Source of the DNA: an uncultured Algibacter sp.
GTDB lineage: Bacteria; Bacteroidota; Bacteroidia; Flavobacteriales; Flavobacteriaceae
DNA length: 64,000 nucleotides
Assembly: GCF_947487605.1 (NCBI RefSeq)
Contig: NZ_CANKXK010000004.1
Span: 240,551 to 304,550 of the forward strand
Direction: 5' to 3'
The notes beneath the pieces are model-generated. The model was not told where the DNA came from. It saw only the letters and a list, made by a program, of their open reading frames with translations, and made no database searches. Position 1 is the first letter of the stretch. Each line of letters opens with the position of its first letter. Below, in pieces: positions 18,656 to 28,142 of the stretch. The position numbers and the translations under genes were made by a program.

Positions 18656-18704
18656 AGCACACAAAGTTAATATAATTTGGACTGATTTTTGAAATTAAAA
18701 GAAT

Positions 18705-19043
18705 ATGATACTCATTTCAAAATATTTAATTCCGAAGGGATATAACGGATTAACATTGTTTCCATTTGTGCTTTTAAGGTCAAAACGGTTAAAGCAAAAT
18801 AGTGTATTGTTAAATCATGAAAGAATACACCTTAGGCAACAAATAGAACTATTGGTTTTGCCTTTTTATCTTATTTATGTTTTTGAGTTTATCTTTAGAA
18901 TCATTCAGTTTAAAAATTGGAATACAGCTTATCGAAATATTTCATTTGAGCGAGAGTCTTATGCGAATGAATGTAACTTAGAATATCTCAAACATAGAAA
19001 GTTTTGGAGTTTTTTAAAGTATATTCGCAGGCATGATGTTTAG
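18705..19043 (+). CDS. Small HExxH-containing membrane-associated protein
   Basis: The 112-residue protein has HERIH at about 37-43 (LNHERIHLRQQ), a hydrophobic stretch right after it (about 49-65), and a basic tail. HExxH next to a membrane helix recalls zincin-type membrane proteases such as M48/M56, but the protein is very short and no third ligand is sure. Its end overlaps the ACC-deaminase-like gene by 11 nt, so they are probably co-expressed. Function unknown. Confidence 0.75.
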   Translation: MILISKYLIPKGYNGLTLFPFVLLRSKRLKQNSVLLNHERIHLRQQIELLVLPFYLIYVFEFIFRIIQFKNWNTAYRNISFERESYANECNLEYLKHRKFWSFLKYIRRHDV

Positions 19044-19947
19044 GCTCGAAAATAGTGTTAATCAACAAATAAAATTGCCTCATGAAGCAGGAGTTGAGTT
19101 GTTTCTAAAACGTGAAGATGGAATACATCCCTATGTCTCAGGTAACAAATATAGGAAGCTAAAATATAATTTAATCGAGGCTCAAAAAGAAGGTTTTGAA
19201 ACATTATTGACTTTTGGAGGAGCTTATTCAAATCATATTGCTGCAGTAGCTGCAGCTGGCAAACAGATTGGATTTAAAACTATTGGTGTTATAAGGGGAG
19301 ATGAGTTATTGGGGAAGGAATATGAGAATGCAACACTTAGTTTTGCAAAACAATGTGGTATGCAGTTTAAATATATCTCGCGCGAAGATTACAGAAATAA
19401 AACAAATGATTTATTTATTGAAAGCCTTCAAAATGAATTCGGTAGATTTTATTTAATTCCAGAAGGGGGTACAAACGATTTGGCAATAAAGGGTTGCGAA
19501 GAAATTTTAAACCAAGATGATACTTGTTTCGATTATATCTGTTGTTCCGTTGGAACAGGAGGTACTATCTCTGGACTTATAAATTGTTCAAAACCTAGTC
19601 AACAAGTTTTGGGTTTTCCGGCGTTAAAAGGTTCTTTTTTACATGAAGATATTAGTAAATTTGCAACAAAACCGAATTGGAAACTAATATCGGGTTATCA
19701 TTTTGGAGGTTACGCTAAAATAAATGAAGAATTGGTGTCGTTTATAAACGAGTTTAAGTCTCTTTATAAAGTACCTCTTGATCCTGTTTACACAGGTAAA
19801 ATGATGTTTGGTGTTTTTGATTTAATCGAAAAAAATTACTTTCCTAAAGGGTCTAGAATATTAGGAATTCATACAGGTGGATTGCAGGGAATTACAGGTA
19901 TGAATAACGTTTTAAAAAGTAAAGGTTTATCTTTAATTGATATATAA
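19033..19947 (+). CDS. ACC deaminase / D-cysteine desulfhydrase family PLP enzyme
   Basis: The 304-residue fold-type II PLP enzyme has the cofactor lysine K39 in SGNKYRKLKY, a substrate loop FGGAYSNHI, and a phosphate-binding CSVGTGGTISG. Family members are 1-aminocyclopropane-1-carboxylate deaminases and D-cysteine desulfhydrases; sequence alone does not settle which. It sits in a tight operon: an 11-nt overlap upstream, and the glucosaminidase start directly abuts its stop codon. Confidence 0.88.
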   Translation: MMFRLENSVNQQIKLPHEAGVELFLKREDGIHPYVSGNKYRKLKYNLIEAQKEGFETLLTFGGAYSNHIAAVAAAGKQIGFKTIGVIRGDELLGKEYENATLSFAKQCGMQFKYISREDYRNKTNDLFIESLQNEFGRFYLIPEGGTNDLAIKGCEEILNQDDTCFDYICCSVGTGGTISGLINCSKPSQQVLGFPALKGSFLHEDISKFATKPNWKLISGYHFGGYAKINEELVSFINEFKSLYKVPLDPVYTGKMMFGVFDLIEKNYFPKGSRILGIHTGGLQGITGMNNVLKSKGLSLIDI

Positions 19948-20751
19948 ATGAGTCGATTAGTTGTTATAGTTTTTATAAGTTTTTTAGCATTTAGTTGTGG
20001 CTCAAAGAAGGGTGTGGTCACTAAAAAAAATAAGTCGGAACCAGTTATTGAGCGCAAAGAACCAGTTTTAGCTGAAACATCTCCTAAAAAACCAGTACTA
20101 GTTAAAGAAACTTCAAAAGTATATGCCAATGCCACTGAAAAGTATATAGATACTTACAAAGAAATTGCTCAGAACGAAATGAAACTTTATGGAATTCCTG
20201 CTAGTATAACTTTGGCTCAAGGTATTTTAGAATCAGGTTCTGGTAAAGGTAGATTGTCGGTTAAGGCAAATAATCATTTTGGTATTAAATGTCATGATTG
20301 GACTGGTAAAAAGATATATCATGATGATGATAAAAAAGGAGAATGTTTTAGGAAGTATAATGATGCGAAATATTCATTTAGAGACCATTCGTTATTTTTA
20401 TCTGAAAGAAAACGGTATGCTTTTTTATTTGATTTAAAGCAACATGACTATAAACGATGGGCTAAAGGTTTAAAATCTGCTGGATATGCCACAGATAGAA
20501 AATATCCAGAGAAACTTATAAGTTTAATTGAACGCTATAAACTTTATGAGTATGATAGAGCGTTGTTAGGTTTGGAAAATAATATTGCAAAAGATAATGA
20601 GTCGAGTAAATTATTATATACGGTTTCTAAAGGAGACACATTGTATTCGATTTCTAAAAAGTATAATACAACCGTACAAGAACTTCAACAAATAAATGGG
20701 TTAAAGGGTAACGACTTAGATATTGGTCAAATCTTATTGGTTCAACAATAA
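19948..20751 (+). CDS. Glucosaminidase-domain lipoprotein with C-terminal LysM
   Basis: The 267-residue protein has a lipobox AFSC (C17), a Lys/Pro-rich spacer, a glucosaminidase domain at about 65-210 (TLAQGILESGSGKGRLS, NNHFGIKC, AGYATDRKYPEKL) and a LysM domain at about 222-265 (YTVSKGDTLYSISKKYN). The likely role is cleavage of N-acetylglucosaminyl bonds in peptidoglycan, held to the wall by LysM. The start codon is directly after the previous stop and hemL follows after 12 nt. Confidence 0.92.
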   Translation: MSRLVVIVFISFLAFSCGSKKGVVTKKNKSEPVIERKEPVLAETSPKKPVLVKETSKVYANATEKYIDTYKEIAQNEMKLYGIPASITLAQGILESGSGKGRLSVKANNHFGIKCHDWTGKKIYHDDDKKGECFRKYNDAKYSFRDHSLFLSERKRYAFLFDLKQHDYKRWAKGLKSAGYATDRKYPEKLISLIERYKLYEYDRALLGLENNIAKDNESSKLLYTVSKGDTLYSISKKYNTTVQELQQINGLKGNDLDIGQILLVQQ

Positions 20752-20763
20752 CAATAAAAATTC

Positions 20764-22050
20764 ATGATTTATCAAAGAAGCAGTGCCTTATTCTCTGAGG
20801 CAGAAAAAGTAATTCCTGGAGGTGTAAACTCACCTGTTAGAGCTTTTAAAGGAGTAGGAGGGACTCCTATTTTTGTAAAAGAAGCTAAAGGAGCTTATTT
20901 ATACGATGAAGATGGCAATAGACTAATCGATTACATTAACTCTTGGGGGCCTATGATTTTAGGTCATGCTTTTGAGCCTGTTGTAAATGCAGTAGTTAGT
21001 AAAGCAAAAAAGGGAACTTCGTTTGGAATGCCTACAGAGATTGAAACTAAAATAGCAGAATTAGCGGTTTCAATGGTGCCTAATATTGATAAAATAAGGT
21101 TTGTTAATTCGGGAACAGAGGCTTGTATGAGTGCCGTAAGGTTGGCACGCGGTTTTACAGGAAAAGATAAAATTATAAAATTTAAGGGGTGTTATCATGG
21201 CCATAGCGATTCTTTTTTAATTCAAGCAGGTAGTGGGGCTAGTACTTTTGGTGTTCCTAATAGTCCTGGTGTGACTCAAGGGACAGCTAAAGATACTTTG
21301 CTGGCATCATATAATAACATTGAAGATGTTAAGCAATTAGTGACTTCTAATCAAAATGAAATAGCTTGTATTATTATTGAGCCTGTTGCTGGTAATATGG
21401 GATGTATACCACCACAGGATAATTTCCTGCAAGCATTAAGAACTATTTGTAATGAAAATGGTATTCTATTGATTTTTGATGAGGTAATGACTGGTTTTAG
21501 ATTGGCTAGAGGTGGAGCGCAAGAATTGTTTAATATTAATGCAGATATTGTTTGTTTTGGAAAAGTAATTGGGGGTGGTTTACCTGTTGGTGCATTTGCA
21601 GCGAGAAATGAAATTATGAATCATTTAGCGCCACTAGGGCCAGTGTATCAAGCAGGAACTTTAAGTGGAAACCCGTTGGCAATGGCAGCTGGTTTGGCTA
21701 TGTTAACAGAGTTAAATAATAATACTGAAATCTTTAATCGCTTAGCCGAAAAGACTGCCTATTTGCATAAAGGGATTTCGAAAGTTTTAAGAGAGAACAA
21801 TATAGACCACACTATTAATAGACTAGGATCGATGATTTCCGTCCATTTTGATGAAGGCAAAGTAATAGATTTCGATTCGGCAGCTAAAGGCAATAACGAT
21901 AGGTTTAAAAAATTCTTTCATGGCATGCTTGATGAAGGTGTTTATATTGCACCAAGTGCTTTTGAAACATGGTTTATAACAGATGCCTTATCTTATGAGG
22001 ATTTAGATTTTACAATTGAAGCAGTTAGTAAAGTTGCTAAAATTTTATAG
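20764..22050 (+). CDS. hemL: Glutamate-1-semialdehyde 2,1-aminomutase
   Basis: The 428-residue class III aminotransferase converts glutamate-1-semialdehyde to 5-aminolevulinate for heme synthesis. The family start [18 protein letters not shown] is intact; the PLP lysine is K267 in [13 protein letters not shown]; the DEVMTGFR motif is present. It is the last gene of the operon and is followed by a hairpin terminator. Confidence 0.97.
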   Translation: MIYQRSSALFSEAEKVIPGGVNSPVRAFKGVGGTPIFVKEAKGAYLYDEDGNRLIDYINSWGPMILGHAFEPVVNAVVSKAKKGTSFGMPTEIETKIAELAVSMVPNIDKIRFVNSGTEACMSAVRLARGFTGKDKIIKFKGCYHGHSDSFLIQAGSGASTFGVPNSPGVTQGTAKDTLLASYNNIEDVKQLVTSNQNEIACIIIEPVAGNMGCIPPQDNFLQALRTICNENGILLIFDEVMTGFRLARGGAQELFNINADIVCFGKVIGGGLPVGAFAARNEIMNHLAPLGPVYQAGTLSGNPLAMAAGLAMLTELNNNTEIFNRLAEKTAYLHKGISKVLRENNIDHTINRLGSMISVHFDEGKVIDFDSAAKGNNDRFKKFFHGMLDEGVYIAPSAFETWFITDALSYEDLDFTIEAVSKVAKIL

Positions 22051-22059
22051 AAAAAGAAA

Positions 22060-22089
22060 AGAGGAATATTTCTAATGAAATACTCCTCT
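22060..22089. terminator. Convergent-gene terminator hairpin
   Basis: AGAGGAATATTTC (22060-22072) pairs with GAAATACTCCTCT (22077-22089) with one mismatch and a 4-nt loop. On the minus strand the hairpin is followed by a T-rich tract, so it best serves the 22129-22584 gene; it may also stop hemL transcription. Confidence 0.65.
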
Positions 22090-22128
22090 CTAACAAAAAC
22101 TATAATCATCAAACTAAACTAAACCAAT

Positions 22129-22584
22129 CTATTCTTGTTTTTTCTTTTTGTGCGGTTTTTTCTTGCCTTTCTGTTTTGCATTTGCTCTGGCTTGCGCTTT
22201 TTCCCATTTTGCAAATTGTTCTTCATTTAAAATCTCTTTCATTTTTGCTTTCATAGCAATTTTATGATCCAATAGAGCATTAGCCATCTTTAATCGATCT
22301 TCTTTCGAAGGTTTTTGAGCATCACCACTTTCTTTTTTTGCTTTACGACTTTCCATATGTGCTTTTCTAGTGGTAGCATTAGCTAAATTGATGTCATAAA
22401 TTTCTTTTTGCTGTGATTCATTTAATTCTAAATGAAGTGTCATCTTTTTCGTTTTAAGATTAGCGATTTCTTCGGCACTTAAATTTTTCATTGCTTGCCC
22501 TTTCTTATGGCCATCTCTTTTAGGTTCTTGTGCCCCAACTTGAATGGCTAATAAGGCAACGATTATTAAAACAAGTTTTTTCAT
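22129..22584 (-). CDS. Spy/CpxP-like exported basic protein
   Basis: The 151-residue protein has a signal peptide (LVLIIVALLAIQVGAQ) and a highly charged helical mature part with two motifs like LTxxQ of the Spy/CpxP group (LELNESQQKEIYDI and LNEEQFAKWEKAQ), ending in a Lys-rich tail. Spy/CpxP proteins are periplasmic chaperones or stress sensors. The similarity is by pattern only. Upstream is the beta-barrel gene on the same strand, with a 116-nt gap. Confidence 0.65.
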   Translation of the reverse strand: MKKLVLIIVALLAIQVGAQEPKRDGHKKGQAMKNLSAEEIANLKTKKMTLHLELNESQQKEIYDINLANATTRKAHMESRKAKKESGDAQKPSKEDRLKMANALLDHKIAMKAKMKEILNEEQFAKWEKAQARANAKQKGKKKPHKKKKQE

Positions 22585-22700
22585 TTCTATAAATTTTATT
22601 GTTCAAGGTTTTGACTAAGTAATAATAGAAAGGTTTAACGCTAGTTCAATTTTAACGTTATATTAACATCATTCTAAGGTGAAGTGAGTTCCGAGAAAAT

Positions 22701-23921
22701 TTATTTAGAGATAGGAATTTGAACGCTTAGCCCTGTTTGAAAATCGGGAGCGTTATTAACCGAAAAGTCTTCTTTGAAATAAAGAGATAGCTTAAATTTT
22801 GGACGGCCATATGTATAGATAAATGTCCAATCGGAAAGTGGATTATATAGAGTTTGCACGCCATGTTGCCAGCCACCATTTATTTCTCTCCATAAACCTC
22901 GCAGATGATAGTAACCAGCTTCTTCTTTTTTTCCATATCTGGATTGAATGTGGAAATTCACACTAAAGGCATGATAATTTTTTTGTTCAGTATATTTTGT
23001 GAATTCAACATCACTTTGCAAGCTTGCTAAGTATTTGTTTGTTCCTAAATCAATAAGATTGTCTCTAAAGTTTGCAAAGTTTTTTCGCAATAAACTAGCT
23101 CCTAAGCCAATATTAAATTCGTTGCCACTTTTTAGTTCAATTTTTTTGACAGCATTTGTGGAAATACCAATATCTACAGAAGCATTAAATTTAGAGGTAT
23201 TAACACCTATATGACTTCCTATATTAAAAAACAAATTCCTAGTTTTATTAACTTTTAAAGTTGGATAATAAAAATGATTTAGTTCAATACCGCCCAAAAA
23301 GAAATCATTATTATTTAATTTAAGTGTTCTCCCGTTTCTATCAATATATTCAAAATTCACCTGGTTTAGCCCATAAAAACGTCTGCCGTAGGGATCTTCA
23401 CCTCCAAAAACATTACTGTGAAACCACTCAATACTTTCATCGCTAGTAAAAAGAGAAAAGGGGTGTTTTCCTTTGGTAATTAGATACGATCTTAAAGTAA
23501 TGCCCAACTCATGTTTTTTTGCTAAAGGAATATTTAGGTTGGCTCTAAACTCTTTAATAACCGCGTCGATAACAATATTAAGATAATCTGCAGGCGTTGT
23601 TTCTTGGTCAATAAAATTAAAACGGCGATCATGCCAAATGGTATTGCTTAATTTTTCTCTTACAGCAGGATCTTTTGGGTAATAAGCTTCCACAAAAGGA
23701 TGAAAGTTGTTTCCGCTAGTATAGTTAAATGAAAGCATTTTTTGTTTAGGTGGAGCAATTTTGAAATTATTGTTTATTCTCGAACTAAAAATCCCAAAAT
23801 GATGCGTTGCTAAAATGCTAGGCTTATCAATACCGTTTTTAAAAGTTAAACTATCCTTTTCTTGTCCAAGTAAGATAAAACTTGAAAAGCAGAATACAAT
23901 AAGAAGCATTTTTTTAAGCAT
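22701..23921 (-). CDS. Predicted outer-membrane beta-barrel protein, unknown family
   Basis: The 406-residue protein has a signal peptide (MLLIVFCFSSFILLGQ) and many alternating, aromatic-rich strands, ending with a strand-like QTGLSVQIPISK, as barrel proteins do. No family is recognised. A -7 box (TATTTTTG on the minus strand, 23933-23926) lies only 4 nt before the ATG at 23921; either the mRNA is leaderless or translation starts at the internal Met at 23909. Confidence 0.6.
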   Translation of the reverse strand: MLKKMLLIVFCFSSFILLGQEKDSLTFKNGIDKPSILATHHFGIFSSRINNNFKIAPPKQKMLSFNYTSGNNFHPFVEAYYPKDPAVREKLSNTIWHDRRFNFIDQETTPADYLNIVIDAVIKEFRANLNIPLAKKHELGITLRSYLITKGKHPFSLFTSDESIEWFHSNVFGGEDPYGRRFYGLNQVNFEYIDRNGRTLKLNNNDFFLGGIELNHFYYPTLKVNKTRNLFFNIGSHIGVNTSKFNASVDIGISTNAVKKIELKSGNEFNIGLGASLLRKNFANFRDNLIDLGTNKYLASLQSDVEFTKYTEQKNYHAFSVNFHIQSRYGKKEEAGYYHLRGLWREINGGWQHGVQTLYNPLSDWTFIYTYGRPKFKLSLYFKEDFSVNNAPDFQTGLSVQIPISK

Positions 23922-23956
23922 TGGGCAAAAATAGGTAAAGTTTAAAGAAATAATAA

Positions 23957-25477
23957 TTATGCGTTTGTTAATTCTTTTTGAGCTTGTTTTATTAGGTCTA
24001 AAGTGGTTTTGTATAAATCTATTTTGTTCATTTTACTTTTTAACCAACTGTAAAAACTAATAACAAAAATATCTTCACGATGAGTTTCCTTCCAATGGAA
24101 TGCGTTTTCTACCGTTTCTTTAAACTTGTTAGAGGTTATTAGTTCTGGGTTTTTATAATAATGTTCTACGAAACCTAAGTACGTTATTACGCGTTGTTGG
24201 TTGATGCTTCTTAGGTATGGATAATGGGTTCTTTTAAAACTTCGGAGTCTAGATTCTACTAAATCAATATTTTTGAGTTCAATGTGTAGTAAAATTTCTG
24301 TTAGGTTCTTTTTAATAACCCATTCTTTGCCTGCTTTTTCTATATACCATTTGTCTGTATGGTATAAGCTTGAAAGTATTTGATTCGCATTTTTAAAATT
24401 TCCTTTTTGAAAATAAAACATAATCAAACTTAAATATATATCTAATAGAGCTTCAGTATCTGCGTGCTTTTTTGTTATTAACGGCTCTAAAGTGTTAATT
24501 GCTAAATCTTGTTTATTACTGTAGTTTAAGTTTAATGCTATTAATAAATGGTATTTAAGATTGAAAGCATTGAAGTGTTTTTTCTTCTGAGATTGCATAA
24601 GGTCATACATTATTTCTAAGTATTCCTGAGACTCATTGAATTTTTTATTCCGAAATAAAGTATTTGCAATAGCATACAAAATATGAATATGATAATAAAG
24701 CTGTTTATCCCGATGTTTATGTTTTAGTATAGAATAATATGTATTAATTAAAAAGGGTTCTATTTTTAAATAATCTTTAGTTACAAAAGCAGAAATACTA
24801 GCAATTGTGATTAATTGATACAAAGATTTAAACGACATAGTGTCACTCAAGTTAATGTTATAATCTTGTAGTGTCTTGTTGAGTATGGTTTGAAAATCTA
24901 AAACTTCTCCTTTATATGAAATGTTGTTTAAGGTTTGTCTAATTTTTGCATACACAATATTAAGGTCGTCTTCTAATTGAATATTTTTTTGATTGCTTTT
25001 GAATTTTGAAATAAGTAAATCGATTTCTACTGAAGGATTTGCGTAAGCATATTGAATTTTGGTGTGGTAAATTTCGTTTAGAAGCGGAAATAAGTCGTGT
25101 TCAGTAGCTAATTTTTCGGCTTTATTTAAAACTTTATATGCGACTTTGTTTTGATTTTGTTGTAAAAATGATTTTGCAGCTAGTATGTATTTAATGATTA
25201 GCATATCAACAGAATTCTCTTCTTGTAAGCTTTGGTTTGCTGTAAAATCTATTAAAGATTGGTGTAACCGTTTCCTTAAAGCATGATAGGCATCTTTTTT
25301 TTGATTGCTGTAAAGTCTTGCGCAAATAGCGTTTGAGTTTAATTCATCTTTTAATAGTAGATTGAATAGCTTGGTGTTTTTAGTGTCGTTGCGTTTGTTC
25401 TTTTTTTCTAAATATGCGATAAATTGATGCTGTTCTTCAATTGATAATGTAGAAACTATATCTTTTAAATCATTCAT
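23957..25477 (-). CDS. Helical repeat (TPR-like) cytoplasmic protein
   Basis: The 506-residue protein has no signal peptide and is helical throughout, with Tyr/Leu patterns that suggest degenerate TPR/SEL-like repeats (AKSFLQQNQNKVAYKVLNKA, KFNESQEYLEIMYDL, QKGNFKNANQILSSLYH). No enzymatic motif is present. It precedes the barrel gene by 35 nt on the same strand, so the two may be co-transcribed. Function unknown; probably a scaffold or adaptor. Confidence 0.65.
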   Translation of the reverse strand: MNDLKDIVSTLSIEEQHQFIAYLEKKNKRNDTKNTKLFNLLLKDELNSNAICARLYSNQKKDAYHALRKRLHQSLIDFTANQSLQEENSVDMLIIKYILAAKSFLQQNQNKVAYKVLNKAEKLATEHDLFPLLNEIYHTKIQYAYANPSVEIDLLISKFKSNQKNIQLEDDLNIVYAKIRQTLNNISYKGEVLDFQTILNKTLQDYNINLSDTMSFKSLYQLITIASISAFVTKDYLKIEPFLINTYYSILKHKHRDKQLYYHIHILYAIANTLFRNKKFNESQEYLEIMYDLMQSQKKKHFNAFNLKYHLLIALNLNYSNKQDLAINTLEPLITKKHADTEALLDIYLSLIMFYFQKGNFKNANQILSSLYHTDKWYIEKAGKEWVIKKNLTEILLHIELKNIDLVESRLRSFKRTHYPYLRSINQQRVITYLGFVEHYYKNPELITSNKFKETVENAFHWKETHREDIFVISFYSWLKSKMNKIDLYKTTLDLIKQAQKELTNA

Positions 25478-25627
25478 TTAGTCGTCATTAAAAATTTTAT
25501 TTTATCAATAAATATAGTAATAATTATATATAATGTATAAATTATATCGTCAGTATTGTTAAATATTTAAATTCCAAAATTGTTCTAAGTATTGCAATTT
25601 TGTCTTGTAATCATTAAAACAAATATT

Positions 25628-26110
25628 ATGAATTATCAAACAACAGTTTCTATTGATGAAAAGTCAAAAGAAACAAAAATTAAAAAAGAAGCTGAAGTAT
25701 ATGATCAAAAGCCAACAGCGGCTTTTATAGGAGCGTCATGGTCTGCCTTGTTAATTGGTATGACCTCTTATTGTATTGGTTTATGGAATGCCGATATGAT
25801 GCTGAATGAAAAAGGGTATTACTTTACTATACTGCTTTTTGGACTGTTTTCTGTTATTTCTGTTCAGAAGGCTGTAAGAGATAAGTTAGAAGATATTCCA
25901 GTTACCGAAATTTATTATAGCATAAGTTGGTTTACAACGGTAGCATCAATAACACTTCTTGTTATAGGATTATGGAATGCCGATTTGCTTTTAAGTGAAA
26001 AAGGTTTTTATGGTATGTCTTTTCTTTTGAGTCTGTTTTCAGCAATTGCAGTACAGAAAAATACGAGAGATGTACAATATATAGATAGAGCAAAAGTCGA
26101 AGACAAATAG
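25628..26110 (+). CDS. YiaA/YiaB-family inner membrane protein
   Basis: The start at 25628 ([12 protein letters not shown]) is preferred to an upstream in-frame Met at 25592 whose extra residues are not family-like; this gives 160 residues. Two YiaA/B units of two helices each are visible, each holding IGLWNAD followed by L.EKG.Y and a second helix ending in VQK..RD. The family is of unknown function and sits in the inner membrane. It is divergent from the TPR-like gene and followed by a terminator. Confidence 0.9.
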   Translation: MNYQTTVSIDEKSKETKIKKEAEVYDQKPTAAFIGASWSALLIGMTSYCIGLWNADMMLNEKGYYFTILLFGLFSVISVQKAVRDKLEDIPVTEIYYSISWFTTVASITLLVIGLWNADLLLSEKGFYGMSFLLSLFSAIAVQKNTRDVQYIDRAKVEDK

Positions 26111-26181
26111 GAGTTATATGACTAGAATCAAAACAAAAAAGATCTATGGGTTGTTTTGATGATTGGTTAGTTAATTAACCC

Positions 26182-26210
26182 AAAACCTCGTGGTAATGCT
26201 GCGAGGTTTT
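26182..26210 (+). terminator. Rho-independent terminator after yiaA-like gene
   Basis: AAAACCTCG (26182-26190) and CGAGGTTTT (26202-26210) form a perfect 9-bp stem with an 11-nt loop. It is 72 nt downstream of the YiaA-like gene and 35 nt before the DUF2157 gene. Confidence 0.75.
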
Positions 26211-26244
26211 AAATAATTATCTTTAACAGATTAATAATAAAAAC

Positions 26245-27519
26245 ATGAATTCAAAAATTCTAAACGATATAAAAGAACTTGTTGAAGAGCAAGTCATTTC
26301 AAATAAAGTAGCCGCCAATATCGAAAACTATTATAAGTCTAAAAAAGCAGATTCACCAAATCGATTATTTACTGTTTTTGCCGTTTTAGGATCTACACTA
26401 GTTGGTCTTGGTATTATTTTAATTCTAGCTCATAATTGGGATGATTTTTCAAGAAGTATAAAAACAATTTTTGCTTTTGCGCCATTAATTATTGGGCAAC
26501 TAATAGTAGGCTATACTATTTTAAAGAAGAAGAATACAACATGGCGAGAAGCCTCAGGAGTATTCTTGTTTTTTGCTGTAGGTGCTAGTATGGCTTTGGT
26601 GAGTCAAATTTATAATATCCCAGGAAATTTTAGCAGTTATATGCTAACGTGGATTTTACTCTGCGCACCATTAATTTATCTTTTAAAATCTAATGCATTA
26701 GCAATTCTACATATTGTTTTTACAACAAATTACGCTTGTGCTTTTGGGTATTTTAATGGTAACCAAACACCTTGGTTGTACATATTGCTATTAGCTATAT
26801 TAATACCACATTACTATCTATTATTAAAAAACAAAAAGACACATAACATTACTTCAATTTTTAATTGGCTAATACCTTTAAGTGTTATTATTGTGTTAGG
26901 TGCTTTTGTTGATAGAACCGAAGAACTCGGTTTTTTAATGTATGTTATATTATTCGGGTTGTTATATAATATTGGGAAACTACCGTTTTTCGATAATCAA
27001 AAATTAAGACGAAATGGCCATTTAGTCTTAGGTTCTTTAGGAACTATTTATATGTTATTGTTAACAAGCTTCGAATGGCTCTGGAAAGATATTTTAAGAC
27101 ATGATATGGTATTTGGTACTCAAGAAATGTATGTGTCATTAATACTTTTTATAAGTACAATAGGTGTTTTGATTTTTTCATATTCAAAAAAATGGATTCA
27201 AAACTTCAACTTATTTCAATATGTATTTATACTTTTTTCAATCATCTTTTTTATTGGAATGTCAGGTAGTTTTGCTTCAATAGCACTAATAAATTTTTTA
27301 ATACTAGCTCTAGGAATTCTTGCTATAAAGATTGGTGCAGATAAATTTCACTTTGGTATTTTAAATTATGGTTTACTAATAATAACAGCACTTATTGCTT
27401 GTCGATTTTTCGATACTAATATGAGTTTCGTAATAAGAGGTTTATTATTTGTAGGTGTTGGTGTTGGTTTCTTTTTTACCAATTATATCATGCTGAAAAG
27501 ACAAAAATTGAATAAATAA
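26245..27519 (+). CDS. DUF2157 multi-pass membrane protein
   Basis: The 424-residue protein has a short soluble N-terminal helical part (about 1-40) followed by about a dozen hydrophobic segments. The first contains GSTLVGLGIILILAHNWDDF, typical of DUF2157. The family is found in many bacteria and often lies directly before a GDYXXLXY protein gene, as here (10-nt gap). Role unknown; the pair probably forms an inner-membrane complex. Confidence 0.88.
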   Translation: MNSKILNDIKELVEEQVISNKVAANIENYYKSKKADSPNRLFTVFAVLGSTLVGLGIILILAHNWDDFSRSIKTIFAFAPLIIGQLIVGYTILKKKNTTWREASGVFLFFAVGASMALVSQIYNIPGNFSSYMLTWILLCAPLIYLLKSNALAILHIVFTTNYACAFGYFNGNQTPWLYILLLAILIPHYYLLLKNKKTHNITSIFNWLIPLSVIIVLGAFVDRTEELGFLMYVILFGLLYNIGKLPFFDNQKLRRNGHLVLGSLGTIYMLLLTSFEWLWKDILRHDMVFGTQEMYVSLILFISTIGVLIFSYSKKWIQNFNLFQYVFILFSIIFFIGMSGSFASIALINFLILALGILAIKIGADKFHFGILNYGLLIITALIACRFFDTNMSFVIRGLLFVGVGVGFFFTNYIMLKRQKLNK

Positions 27520-27529
27520 AAGAAGATAT

Positions 27530-28093
27530 ATGAAAACAATACACATATTTATACTATTTATTGGCCTAGCAATAGCACAACTATTCGTGCCAGCACAAAT
27601 GATTTTTAATAAAGAATCTATTATAAGCAACGGGGCAGCCTATAAGTTTAAAACGCAGCCAGTAGATCCTAGCGATCCTTATAGAGGTAAGTACATAAAT
27701 TTAAATTATGATGTTAGAGCTTATAAAACTACAGACAGCATTTGGGAAAGAAAAGATAAAGTTTATGTTTATTTAGAAACAGATAGTTTAGGTTTTGCAA
27801 AAGTGTCTGAAGTTAGTAAAGAACCCTTAAACACATCTAAAGATTTTATTATTGCAGAAGTTGGCTGGTATAGTAAAATAGAACAAGAACTAAATTTTAA
27901 CTTACCTTTTAATCGCTATTATATGGAGGAAACCAAAGCATATGATGCCGAGGTTGCTGTAAGAAATAATCAACGCGATTCATTGCCTAATAATACATAT
28001 GCATTAGTGTATATTAAAAATGGAGAAGCGGTATTAAACGATGTTGTTATTAATGAAATTTCTATTAAAGATTATGTTGATAAAGTTGACTAA
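27530..28093 (+). CDS. GDYXXLXY domain protein
   Basis: The 187-residue protein has an N-terminal hydrophobic segment and the family motif in a slightly altered form (RGKYINLNYDV), preceded by TQPVDPSDPYRG. The end has ALVYIKNGEAVLNDVVINE. It pairs with the upstream DUF2157 gene, as commonly seen. Function unknown; the location is predicted to be the outer face of the inner membrane. Confidence 0.88.
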   Translation: MKTIHIFILFIGLAIAQLFVPAQMIFNKESIISNGAAYKFKTQPVDPSDPYRGKYINLNYDVRAYKTTDSIWERKDKVYVYLETDSLGFAKVSEVSKEPLNTSKDFIIAEVGWYSKIEQELNFNLPFNRYYMEETKAYDAEVAVRNNQRDSLPNNTYALVYIKNGEAVLNDVVINEISIKDYVDKVD

Positions 28094-28142
28094 AATCAAT
28101 AGAGTGAATTATTGTATATTAGTAATCTAAGGGTTTTATTAT

